From the NCBI GenBank assembly GCA_963925675.1, contig CAWUSW010000092.1:1-15514 (forward strand): DNA of 15,514 nucleotides. Reading direction: 5' to 3'. The DNA is from Eutrophocola sp963925675. Its GTDB lineage: Bacteria > Pseudomonadota > Gammaproteobacteria > Pseudomonadales > Pseudohongiellaceae. The notes under the pieces are model-generated. The model saw only the letters and a program-made list of their open reading frames with translations, was not told where the DNA came from and made no database searches. A program made the translations under genes and the position numbers. This document shows, in pieces, positions 1 through 7,260 of this stretch; position 1 is the stretch's first letter, and every line of letters starts with the position of its first letter.

Positions 1-325
1 GAATCATCACTTCCATGGTCATGGTTTGCGGGGCTTCTGCCTCCTCCTGAAAGACATCAGGATTCGGCAAAGGAGTAGGCTCACCAAAACCGGGAATCTC
101 CACTTCACGCATCACTTCGTTACCGCCGATGATATCGGTAATTTCTATAACTACAACAGGCTCCGCATTAAGTTGCGTGAGCCCTGTCGCCTCGCCAATT
201 CCGGTGGGATCAATGCCGTATTCAGCTGGCAGAACAACAAGTACCAGGATAACCGCTGCAGCCACAATAGAGATCAGGGTCGCTTTTAGCAGGCTGGCTT
301 TGGAAGGGGGATCAATATTATTCAT
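1..325 (-). CDS. Membrane-anchor protein downstream of HupE (partial, 3' end outside window)
   Basis: Reading leftward from the ATG at 325-323, the frame stays open to the window edge (108 codons). Residues 1-10 are a short polar head, MNNIDPPSKA. Residues about 11-33 form one hydrophobic membrane segment. The motif LPAEYGIDPTGIG (32-44) follows, then an acidic, Pro-rich extracytoplasmic stretch. The LPAEYGxDPTG motif is, as I recall it, typical of the single-pass 'transmembrane anchor' proteins commonly encoded next to HupE/UreJ-like membrane proteins. Here the gene lies 39 bases downstream of the HupE-like gene on the same strand, so co-transcription is likely. Function is unknown. It may hold a periplasmic partner of the neighbouring transporter at the membrane. 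The opposite strand here also has open frames, but those encode no recognisable protein. Confidence 0.82.
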   Translation of the reverse strand, partial: MNNIDPPSKASLLKATLISIVAAAVILVLVVLPAEYGIDPTGIGEATGLTQLNAEPVVVIEITDIIGGNEVMREVEIPGFGEPTPLPNPDVFQEEAEAPQTMTMEVMI

Positions 326-364
326 GTCAGACTCTCGCGTTAAAAATACAATTAAGAGATAAAA

Positions 365-1054
365 TTAAGAAATAAAGTAGCCGGTCATCTGGTAACCAAA
401 CAACACAAACCCGGCCATCATAATGACAAGATTGGTCGAAAAGGCTCCCTTCAGAAAACTGGGACTCTGGCGCCAGAACTGAAACGCCAACAGCATAATG
501 GTCAGCGCCGCCAGTTGGCCCAACTCAACACCCACATTAAAAGCAAGCATGTTGGGCACCAGGCCTTCGCTGGAAATAGTCAGATCCTGCAACTTGGTGG
601 ATAAACCAAAACCATGGGCAAGGCCGAAAAGAAAAACCGCATGGCGCGTATCAATAGTGACACCGAGGCGTTGAAAGCCTCCCATATTTTCAAAGGCTTT
701 GTAGACGACAGAAAGACCAATGATCGCATCGACAATATAGGCATCCGCTTTAATACCACCCAGCACACCCAGCAGCAGCGTCACACTGTGACCAACGGCA
801 AACAGACTTACATAAAGTGCCACGTCTTTCATTTTATAGAGAAAGAAAATTACCCCTGCCAGAAATAGCAGGTGATCATAACCAGTAAACATATGCTTGG
901 CGCCCAGGTAGATATACGGGATTATTGCCATGCCACTGATACGCTGAATATAGTCTGCATCACCGGCTGCCACACCGTGACTAAATGCCGGCAAGGCTGC
1001 CAGTAATAAACCGGCAAACATCGCTAGTGAAATAAGTGCTTTATTCATATTCAT
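365..1054 (-). CDS. HupE/UreJ_2-family integral membrane protein
   Basis: This 229-residue protein begins with a signal-like segment (about 5-25, ending LPAFSH). Several membrane spans follow, at about 41-75, 78-100, 105-122, 136-152, 167-192 and 205-225. Histidine motifs characteristic of the HupE/UreJ_2 family (PF13795) are present: H26 right after the signal region, GAKHMFTGYDHLLFL (51-65, with H54, D60, H61), GHS (88-90), LFGLAHGFGLS (142-152) and NVGVELGQ (173-180). Relatives are proposed metal permeases, several for nickel or cobalt, but this subfamily has no assigned substrate that I know of. A second in-frame ATG two codons in is equally possible, since neither has a strong Shine-Dalgarno. 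It precedes the membrane-anchor gene and follows the CopC/PepSY genes, suggesting a metal-related membrane module. A perfect FNR-type palindrome lies about 145 bases upstream. Confidence 0.88.
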   Translation of the reverse strand: MNMNKALISLAMFAGLLLAALPAFSHGVAAGDADYIQRISGMAIIPYIYLGAKHMFTGYDHLLFLAGVIFFLYKMKDVALYVSLFAVGHSVTLLLGVLGGIKADAYIVDAIIGLSVVYKAFENMGGFQRLGVTIDTRHAVFLFGLAHGFGLSTKLQDLTISSEGLVPNMLAFNVGVELGQLAALTIMLLAFQFWRQSPSFLKGAFSTNLVIMMAGFVLFGYQMTGYFIS

Positions 1055-1157
1055 GGTGTGTCGACCATCAGTAAAAATAGTTTTTATATTTTATTAGTGT
1101 AACGGAAGTTAGGTGTCTTTATCCACAGTTGTAAATTCACCCCATAATTATCCATTC

Positions 1158-1206
1158 ATTGCTTCAATCTATCTCATGCAGGCTGAGAAGGTTTGATAAA
1201 AATCAA
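1158..1206 (-). promoter_or_regulatory. Candidate FNR/ANR-dependent promoter upstream of the HupE-like gene
   Basis: TTGATAAAAATCAA at 1193-1206 matches the FNR/ANR consensus TTGAT-N4-ATCAA at all ten conserved positions. It overlaps the stop codon of the PepSY gene and points toward the HupE-like gene (start 1054). On the minus strand, a TAGATT hexamer (4 of 6 to the -10 consensus) lies where a -10 would fall if the box is centred near -41.5, with the start site near 1158. That is the class II FNR activator geometry. The match and spacing are seen. Binding and oxygen control are inferred. Confidence 0.55.
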
Positions 1207-2270
1207 ATACGTTGCAACTTTGATTTCACAAAACTCACCAGGCCAAACGTGCTTAAACAGGCAACACCAATACCACACAAGGTCAGGAAAAATTTATAAA
1301 ACAAACTGCCGGTTTTCCCTGTATGTAATGGATAACCCGTATTAAAAACGCGTTCAATCCTTGGGAAGCCTTTGGAGTCGATACGCAAATCCATATAGCC
1401 CTGCTCTTCATCAATATAGGTCATGCTGGTGCCATTGCGATTCCAGTCGCCAGCTTGCTGCACAGTAATGACGCGATGAATGGAAAAACCACTGGGCACA
1501 GTGGCCGAGCGGATAATTGAATCCGGGAACACTGCCAGTGTCCGTTCCATGGCTGGCAACCAGTCACCGCTTCCCGCTCCAGTAATATCATCAATTCCTA
1601 CTACCATGTTGTCACTGTATTCCTCGCTGCTGCGATGTTCTTCCAGTAACAGCTCTTCTGCCTGAAAAGGAAAAGCCAGTATCACGCCGGTCACCAGGGT
1701 AAGTAGCAAAGGCAAGGTCAGCACAATACCCAGATTACGGTGACTGAGAAGCAGTTCAGTGCGATTAGTGCCCGCAGGAATACAGCCGCGGGAAAAATGT
1801 CGGCGCAAAGGAATAAAAGTAATCACGCCCAGTAACACCAGAATGATCAGCGCCATTGCGGCAAGCCCGGTGATGGTAAGTCCAAGGTCATCCAACAATA
1901 ATCTGTGGTGCAGGTCATACAGCCACTCTTCTATCCGATCATTCATATGCCATTGGTCGACGACCTCACCATTGATATCCACATAGGCATAGTTGGTGTC
2001 ATAAAGGGTGACTTTGGTCAGCGGAAATTCGGCGGTAGCAAACTGAACATTAAGAATATCGTTATTCTCAAAATGAGCTTCGACAGCTTCAGCAATGCGT
2101 GCCAATGCGGCAGGGTCAGGGGTGAAATCTACGCGTGCAGCGGGCGTGGTAAGTTTAACGTAATCATCCTTCCAGATAAGCAGGGTCCCGGTGGTGCTGC
2201 TCAAAATCAGTAACAATGCCAGTGTCACACCTCCCCAGGCGTGGAGAGTTCTGATGAGTTTAAGAATCAT
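1203..2270 (-). CDS. PepSY-associated membrane protein (PepSY_TM family)
   Basis: This 355-residue protein has the PepSY_TM layout (PF03929). A first membrane segment at about 11-34 follows LHAWGG (H10). A periplasmic domain reaches LYDLHHRLLL (H121, H122). Two spans at about 130-155 and 178-201 are separated by a short loop containing SHRNLG (H177). A second periplasmic region ends in YPLHTGKTG (H316), and a last span covers about 324-348. The conserved histidines at span boundaries resemble those of PiuB-like, iron- or copper-regulated membrane proteins that may bind haem or take part in reductive metal handling. Start ATG and copC stop overlap as ATGA (2267-2270), which implies translational coupling. 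The pairing with CopC argues for a role in copper or redox handling at the inner membrane. The precise function is not known. Confidence 0.87.
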   Translation of the reverse strand: MILKLIRTLHAWGGVTLALLLILSSTTGTLLIWKDDYVKLTTPAARVDFTPDPAALARIAEAVEAHFENNDILNVQFATAEFPLTKVTLYDTNYAYVDINGEVVDQWHMNDRIEEWLYDLHHRLLLDDLGLTITGLAAMALIILVLLGVITFIPLRRHFSRGCIPAGTNRTELLLSHRNLGIVLTLPLLLTLVTGVILAFPFQAEELLLEEHRSSEEYSDNMVVGIDDITGAGSGDWLPAMERTLAVFPDSIIRSATVPSGFSIHRVITVQQAGDWNRNGTSMTYIDEEQGYMDLRIDSKGFPRIERVFNTGYPLHTGKTGSLFYKFFLTLCGIGVACLSTFGLVSFVKSKLQRI

Positions 2271-2641
2271 TGCTGTGGGAGACTTTTAACACTGAACGAT
2301 AACTCACCCTGGATTACATGAGTATCCGTGCCTTCTGCAGACCAGATCGCGGTGTATGAACCACTTTTCAGGGATGGCAGTGAAATACTTAAGCGCCTTG
2401 CCAGCGCTTCCGGCAAACGACTTGTCAGGGGGACTACTTCGCCCTGCTCATCTATCAGGCTAATCGAATTAAGATAAGCCTCATCACTGAATCTTAAAAT
2501 AATTTCTTTTGGCGACTCACTCAACACAGCTCCATTTTTAGGAACAGTTATTGTCACAGCAGTATGAGCAATAACAAGTGATGAAATGAGCACAAAGCCC
2601 ATTGAAATGATTAGTAGAAAAACCTGTTTATATATTTTCAT
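2267..2641 (-). CDS. CopC-domain periplasmic copper-binding protein
   Basis: I place the start at the ATG at 2641-2639, seven bases after an AGGA Shine-Dalgarno. A TTG two codons upstream sits too close to that site. The product is 124 residues: a signal peptide ending ...LVIA, then mature His26 in AHTAVTITVPKNGAVL. The CopC pattern follows (PKEIILRFSDEAYL, about 44-57) and near the C-terminus GTDTHVIQGELSFSV (104-118, with D106 and H108). N-terminal His plus Asp-x-His is the Cu(II) histidine-brace set of CopC proteins, so copper binding is well supported by residues. The length is normal for a stand-alone CopC. It sits between the small His-rich gene (TGA three bases before this ATG) and the PepSY gene (ATGA overlap), making a tight operon. 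It probably carries copper in the periplasm for storage, delivery or uptake. Confidence 0.88.
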   Translation of the reverse strand: MKIYKQVFLLIISMGFVLISSLVIAHTAVTITVPKNGAVLSESPKEIILRFSDEAYLNSISLIDEQGEVVPLTSRLPEALARRLSISLPSLKSGSYTAIWSAEGTDTHVIQGELSFSVKSLPQQ

Positions 2642-2643
2642 GT

Positions 2644-2853
2644 TCAAGTCCTATGACTTTGATTGATTCCAGCATGTTCAGGTAGTTTTTCCTGAGCGAC
2701 TAAATACTCACTATTATGCAGGTTTTCTGTCTCCAATACTTTTCCAGTTTTCACTACTACAGAGTTTATAAAACCTAACGTGACTGACAATGCCCAGCAA
2801 ATTCTGTCAGAGCTTTGTTGTTGGTGATGGGAATGATGATGTAATTCAGTCAT
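2644..2853 (-). CDS. Small His-rich protein, possible remnant of a cation diffusion facilitator
   Basis: This 69-residue frame starts MTELHHHSHHQQQ, with five histidines in residues 5-10. One hydrophobic stretch follows at about 18-34 (CWALSVTLGF), then a polar tail ending QSHRT. The His-rich head followed by R-x-x-WAL-x-x-x-LGF strongly resembles the N-terminus of CzcD/ZitB-type cation diffusion facilitators, which are normally about 300 residues. After LGF the likeness stops, so this could be an internally deleted pseudogene of such an exporter or a genuine small metal-binding protein. It lies 9 bases after the ATPase gene and ends 3 bases before the copC ATG. It fits the operon spacing exactly and contains that gene's Shine-Dalgarno. 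No clear Shine-Dalgarno precedes its own ATG. Whether it is translated is uncertain. Confidence 0.5.
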   Translation of the reverse strand: MTELHHHSHHQQQSSDRICWALSVTLGFINSVVVKTGKVLETENLHNSEYLVAQEKLPEHAGINQSHRT

Positions 2854-2862
2854 TGCAATATT

Positions 2863-5595
2863 CTACTGAAATTTTCGCACAACAAATTTTTCTGCTTCGA
2901 CAATAAATAATATCGGTAAGGCTGCTGCCAGGCAAAGCAACCATGCATGACTATCCAGACTCTCCAGCCCGAAAATATTTTGTGAAAGAGGTAAATAGGT
3001 AAACATCATCTGCATCAGTACAACACTGACAATAGCAAGAAAGGATGGCATTGCTCCTGCGAAAATACGCCGCGTAAATATCCCCTGTTTCATGAATCGG
3101 CAATTAATCAGATAAACCGTTTCGATCAACACCAGTGTATTTATTGCCACGGTTCTGGCGAATTCAATGCTGGCTCCCTGCGCCAAAGTCCAGGTAAAGA
3201 GCTGGAATATTATTGTCGCTGCAATACTCACCACCAGCACCATACGCAGCAAGAGGGTACCCGTTATCAGACCCTGACCAGTCGACCTGGGTGCCTGTTC
3301 CATGAGCTTTGGTTCCGGTGGTTCAAAAGCCAGGGCCAGCGCCAGTGTCACGGTAGTAATCATATTTATCCACAGTATTTGAGCCGGAGTAATAGGCAAC
3401 AGTGTACCCATCATGATCGCGGTAATAATGACCACCGCTTCCGCCAGACTAGTGGGCAAGATAAACAAAATTGATTTCACAATATTGTCATACACCGTCC
3501 TGCCTTCCAGCACCGCCAGAGCAATGGTGCTGAACTGATCATCGGTCAAGACAATGTCCGAGGCTTCCCTGGCCGCATCTGTGCCTTTCATGCCCATGGC
3601 GACACCAATATCAGCCTGACGTAGTGCCGGTGCATCGTTGACCCCATCACCGGTCATTGCCACCACGTGATTACGACTGCGCAGACTCTTTACCAGAGCT
3701 AGCTTGTTAGCCGGACTGGTACGTGCATAAATGTGAACCTGTTCTGCCACATCGGCCAGCGCTTCATCATCCAGCTTATCCAGATCACTGCCGCTCAAGA
3801 CCTTATCAGCATCCAAACCAAGTTCTCTGCCGATAGCCTCGGCAGTAACCTGACTATCACCGGTGATCATTTTTACCCTGATGCCTGCTGCATGGCAGGC
3901 CCTGATACTGGAGATAGCTTCTGGACGCGGCGGATCATTAATTCCCGCCAGGGCAACCATGGTCAGTCCTGTGGAAACTTTGTCATGAGTAAGTGTTGCC
4001 ACTTCCTCTTTTTGCACCAGCGCCATGACCCGCATGCCTTTCGCTGCCAGCTCAAACATCTGTTTTTCCCAATATTCAATATCCAGTGTTTGTTTACCTT
4101 CCGCTGTCAGCTGATCACTGCAACAGCTTAAAAGCACATCGGGAGAGCCTTTCATAGCCACAAGAGAAGAACCAGAGTTCTCCAGATGCTTGGCACCAGT
4201 GTGCAATGTGGCCATGTAGCGTCGTTCACTTTCAAAAGGTAATTCATCTGTTTTCGGAAAGTCCTTTAACAAATCCTTCTGCACCAATCCGGCTTTCAAA
4301 CCGAACACAAGCAAGGCACCTTCAGTGGGGTCTCCTGCCAGGAGCCATTGTCCATCTTCCCTGCTGACGCTGGCATCATTGCACAACATCGCAATCTCGG
4401 CCGCGCGCTTTACCTGCTTATCATTCTCAAGCAGGATTTTTTCAGCACTGTTTTTCTCTGAAATTACACCTTCCGGTTTATACCCTTCACCACTGATTAT
4501 GAAATGCCTCGCACTGCAAACCAGTTCTCTCACCGTCATTTCATTGGTAGTCAGTGTGCCGGTTTTATCGGTACAAATAACATCAACTGAGCCCAGTACT
4601 TCCACAATGGGTAGCCGTCTCACCAGCGCATTTTTTTGCGACATGCGCTGTACACCGATTGCCAGGGCAATGGTCACAATGGCGGGCAAGCCTTCAGGAA
4701 TAGTGGCAACGGCAATACTAATTGCCGCCTGAAACATGTCAGCAAAGGCATAATCCCGAACCAGCATGCCAAAGGCCATGCATAGCAGCGATACCGCGAC
4801 GATTAAAAAACTGAGTTGCCGTGCAAATTGCGCCAACTGGCGCTGCAGTGGAGTTTGGGGCAATGACGTGTGCTGCACCATCTCACTAATTGTGCCAATT
4901 TCCGTATTCACCCCGGTATTGCAAACAATGCCACGTGCCACACCAAAAGTGACCATGGTGCCCATGTAGACCATGTTTTCCCGTTCCGCCAGAATCGTGT
5001 GCTCTGCAACGGGGTCTGCATGTTTGTTGACCGGTTGCGATTCTCCGGTTAACGCTGATTCATCACAGCGCAGGTTTTTACAATAGAACAGGCGCAGATC
5101 GGCTGGTACGCGGTCACCGGCCTGGATGATGACCACGTCACCAGGCACCAGCTCTGCACTGTCGATACTTTCCTGCACACCGTCCCTGAACACCAAACAG
5201 TGGGTACGCGCCATCGACATAATGGCATCAAGCGCCCGCACTGCCTTTCCTTCCTGAACAAAACCAACGATGGCATTCACAACGACCACCAGCAGAATGA
5301 CACCACTATCGACCAAGTGTCCAAGCAAAAGGCTGATAATGGCACTGGCAATAAGGACATAAATCAGCACATTACTGAACTGATTCAAAAAACGTTTCCA
5401 GCCAGGCTCTAAAGGCTGCATCGGTAACTCATTGCGACCATAGCGTTGCCGCAAGGAAATCAGCAATTCCTTATCCAGTCCGTTTTCCGAAGTCTCATAG
5501 GCGGAAAAAACTTCACTCGAAGTGAAAGCATAGGGAGAAAGCTTCACTGTTGGAGAATGCTTTATTGCGGCAGATGGCTTTGAAGGATCATTCAT
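2863..5595 (-). CDS. P-type cation-transporting ATPase, P2 (Ca2+-ATPase-like) type
   Basis: This 910-residue protein is full length for the family. In order it has an N-terminal cation-ATPase domain (about 22-70), spans M1-M2 (about 72-115), an actuator domain with TGES (183-186), and M3-M4 with PEGL (300-303). The phosphorylation motif DKTGT follows (catalytic Asp343), then the nucleotide domain with KGSP (482-485), the HAD hinge with TGD (578-580) and TGDGVNDAP (648-656), and six further spans (about 706-901). PEGL in M4 and the Glu in M5 (E719) match the SERCA/Ca2+-ATPase ion sites. In M6, N744 and T747 match SERCA N796 and T799, but the SERCA Asp800 position is Thr748, so ion choice is uncertain. 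The gene leads the leftward metal cluster and diverges from the MBL-fold nuclease gene, sharing a 173-base control region that holds an FNR-like box. No strong Shine-Dalgarno is visible. Confidence 0.93.
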   Translation of the reverse strand: MNDPSKPSAAIKHSPTVKLSPYAFTSSEVFSAYETSENGLDKELLISLRQRYGRNELPMQPLEPGWKRFLNQFSNVLIYVLIASAIISLLLGHLVDSGVILLVVVVNAIVGFVQEGKAVRALDAIMSMARTHCLVFRDGVQESIDSAELVPGDVVIIQAGDRVPADLRLFYCKNLRCDESALTGESQPVNKHADPVAEHTILAERENMVYMGTMVTFGVARGIVCNTGVNTEIGTISEMVQHTSLPQTPLQRQLAQFARQLSFLIVAVSLLCMAFGMLVRDYAFADMFQAAISIAVATIPEGLPAIVTIALAIGVQRMSQKNALVRRLPIVEVLGSVDVICTDKTGTLTTNEMTVRELVCSARHFIISGEGYKPEGVISEKNSAEKILLENDKQVKRAAEIAMLCNDASVSREDGQWLLAGDPTEGALLVFGLKAGLVQKDLLKDFPKTDELPFESERRYMATLHTGAKHLENSGSSLVAMKGSPDVLLSCCSDQLTAEGKQTLDIEYWEKQMFELAAKGMRVMALVQKEEVATLTHDKVSTGLTMVALAGINDPPRPEAISSIRACHAAGIRVKMITGDSQVTAEAIGRELGLDADKVLSGSDLDKLDDEALADVAEQVHIYARTSPANKLALVKSLRSRNHVVAMTGDGVNDAPALRQADIGVAMGMKGTDAAREASDIVLTDDQFSTIALAVLEGRTVYDNIVKSILFILPTSLAEAVVIITAIMMGTLLPITPAQILWINMITTVTLALALAFEPPEPKLMEQAPRSTGQGLITGTLLLRMVLVVSIAATIIFQLFTWTLAQGASIEFARTVAINTLVLIETVYLINCRFMKQGIFTRRIFAGAMPSFLAIVSVVLMQMMFTYLPLSQNIFGLESLDSHAWLLCLAAALPILFIVEAEKFVVRKFQ

Positions 5596-5667
5596 ACGAT
5601 GTTAAACATTGAGAAAGTCCGAAAAAAATATTGTTACTGTTTAATGAAATATTTTCATCCGTTTCGA

Positions 5668-5681
5668 TTGATACAGATCTA
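5668..5681. promoter_or_regulatory. FNR/ANR-like box between divergent ATPase and MBL-nuclease genes
   Basis: TTGATACAGATCTA matches TTGAT-N4-ATCAA at nine of ten conserved positions. It lies 73 bases from the ATPase start and 88 from the nuclease start. For the rightward gene, TAGTAT at 5705-5710 (4 of 6 to the -10 consensus) is placed correctly for a box centred near -41.5. The leftward side has only weak -10 candidates. The box may therefore drive mainly the nuclease gene, or both. The regulation itself is inferred. Confidence 0.45.
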
Positions 5682-5768
5682 CTTCACTGCAATCAGATCA
5701 GTATTAGTATGGCTTACTATTTTTTCCTCATGGTAGCATTCAGATAAATTCTTTAACGGAATATTCCA

Positions 5769-7178
5769 ATGGCCTCTTTACGTTTTTTAGGTGCAGCACA
5801 GCAGGTAACCGGTTCCTGTTATCTTTTGGAAACCGAAGACCTTGGCCGAGTACTGCTCGACTGCGGTATGCATCAGGGTGGCGATGCCGTAAAACGCTTA
5901 CGTCAGGAATCGTTTGCTTTCGAACCTGCCAGTATTGATGCGCTGTTTCTGTCCCATGCCCACCTCGATCACAGTGGCCTGATTCCCCTGCTTGTCCACG
6001 GCGGCTTTTCCGGAAGGATTTATTGCACCCATGGCTCGGCAAAACTGTTACCTGTGATGCTAAATGATGCCGCCGGGCTTTATGAGAGAGACCTGAAATT
6101 TGAGAATCGTCGCAGGCTGCGCAAAGGTAAAGAAATGCTTGAACCAATTTATACCAAGAAAGATGTGGAGACCGCGCTTGGTCTTTGTTATCCGGTATCC
6201 TACGGCCAGGCACTGCCCATTGGCACGGCAGGAAAAGCATCCCTGACCTTCTATGACGCCGGGCATATTCTTGGCTCTGCGATTACCGAGATATCCTTTA
6301 ATGAAGAAGGACGCACCAAGAAGCTGGTTTTTTCCGGCGATCTGGGCAAAAGGGTCTCAGTGTTGATGAATGAACCCAGCACAGTTGCCGAGGCCGATGT
6401 GGTGTTGATGGAAGGCACATATGGCAATCGCTGCCACCGCAACCAGCAGGAAACTGTAGACCAGCTGGCACAGGTCTTGAAGGAAACCTGGGAAAACAAA
6501 GGTATCGTGATGATTCCGTCCTTTGCTGTTGGCAGAACCCAGGAAATTCTTTTTCACCTGGGCCTGCTGCATTACGAAGGCAAGCTCGATCCCTGGAAGG
6601 TGTATCTGGACAGTCCCATGGCCATAGCCGTGACTGATATCTATGATGAATGTCTGAATGTTCTGGACCGTAAAGATGCCGCCAAGATTCGGGAAATGCA
6701 CAAAGGTTCTCTGAAGCATTTTCTTCCTAGCCTTAACTATGTGCACTCGCCTGAAGAGTCCATGGCTTTAAACGATATCCCTCATGGCGCCATCATCATT
6801 GCCGGCAGCGGCATGTGTACCGGTGGACGCATTCGTCATCATCTGAAACAGCGCATCTGGAACGAAAAAAACACACTGATTTTTATCGGCTTCCAGGCCG
6901 GTGGTACCTTGGGAAGAATTCTTGTTGACGGTGCGAAAAATATTCGCCTGTTTGGTGAAGAGATGGTGGTTAAAACACGCATAGAAACCCTTAACGGATT
7001 TTCTGCCCATGCTGATCAGGGTGAACTCATCCAGTGGCTACAGGCAATACAGGGACAACCCAGAATGATGCTTGTCCATGGTGAACTCACTTCCCTTGAT
7101 GCTCTTTCCATGAAGTTGTGGCAGGATCATAAACTGTCTACTGAAATTCCTTACCTTGGACAGCAGATCTACTTTTAA
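5769..7178 (+). CDS. MBL-fold beta-CASP RNA-specificity-domain nuclease
   Basis: This 469-residue protein has the full beta-CASP metallo-beta-lactamase layout. It has the zinc motif HAHLDH (63-68), a third metal His in DAGHILGS (H166), Asp191 in FSGDLG, and the beta-CASP insertion with PSFAVGRTQE (250-259). It continues with GSGMCTGGRIRHHL (346-359), FSAHAD (411-416, H414) and a C-terminal VHGE (H437). This matches the prokaryotic CPSF/Integrator-like RNases (TTHA0252 type), which are cytoplasmic zinc-dependent ribonucleases. A CGGA Shine-Dalgarno eight bases upstream supports the ATG at 5769. The gene is divergent from the P-type ATPase, and the FNR-like box between them suggests that both may respond to oxygen. 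All metal ligands are intact, so it should be active. The physiological RNA target cannot be read from sequence. Confidence 0.92.
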   Translation: MASLRFLGAAQQVTGSCYLLETEDLGRVLLDCGMHQGGDAVKRLRQESFAFEPASIDALFLSHAHLDHSGLIPLLVHGGFSGRIYCTHGSAKLLPVMLNDAAGLYERDLKFENRRRLRKGKEMLEPIYTKKDVETALGLCYPVSYGQALPIGTAGKASLTFYDAGHILGSAITEISFNEEGRTKKLVFSGDLGKRVSVLMNEPSTVAEADVVLMEGTYGNRCHRNQQETVDQLAQVLKETWENKGIVMIPSFAVGRTQEILFHLGLLHYEGKLDPWKVYLDSPMAIAVTDIYDECLNVLDRKDAAKIREMHKGSLKHFLPSLNYVHSPEESMALNDIPHGAIIIAGSGMCTGGRIRHHLKQRIWNEKNTLIFIGFQAGGTLGRILVDGAKNIRLFGEEMVVKTRIETLNGFSAHADQGELIQWLQAIQGQPRMMLVHGELTSLDALSMKLWQDHKLSTEIPYLGQQIYF

Positions 7179-7210
7179 CTTTATATATAGCTTTTATAAA
7201 TAGACCTGAT

Positions 7211-7246
7211 AAAAAAAGCCCGTGATAATACCCGCACTTCTTCACG
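7211..7246 (-). terminator. Weak candidate terminator between convergent genes
   Basis: On the minus strand, a 5-bp stem (CGTGA at 7242-7246 pairing with TCACG at 7221-7225) with a 16-base loop is followed after GGC by seven T (7217-7211). It lies just past the end of the leftward hydrolase gene. The stem is short and has a large loop, so it may be inefficient. The rightward nuclease gene ends 32 bases away and shows no separate terminator. Confidence 0.3.
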
Positions 7247-7260
7247 CCCTGGAAGGTAAT

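Noticed and set aside
26..362. Rightward open frames opposite the anchor gene
   Set aside because: They have no recognisable protein pattern and no ribosome site. The leftward frame gives a clear anchor-protein sequence.
5740..6746. Several leftward open frames across the beta-CASP nuclease gene
   Set aside because: They overlap a well-supported gene with intact catalytic motifs and encode low-complexity, Cys/His/Arg-scattered products typical of antisense frames.
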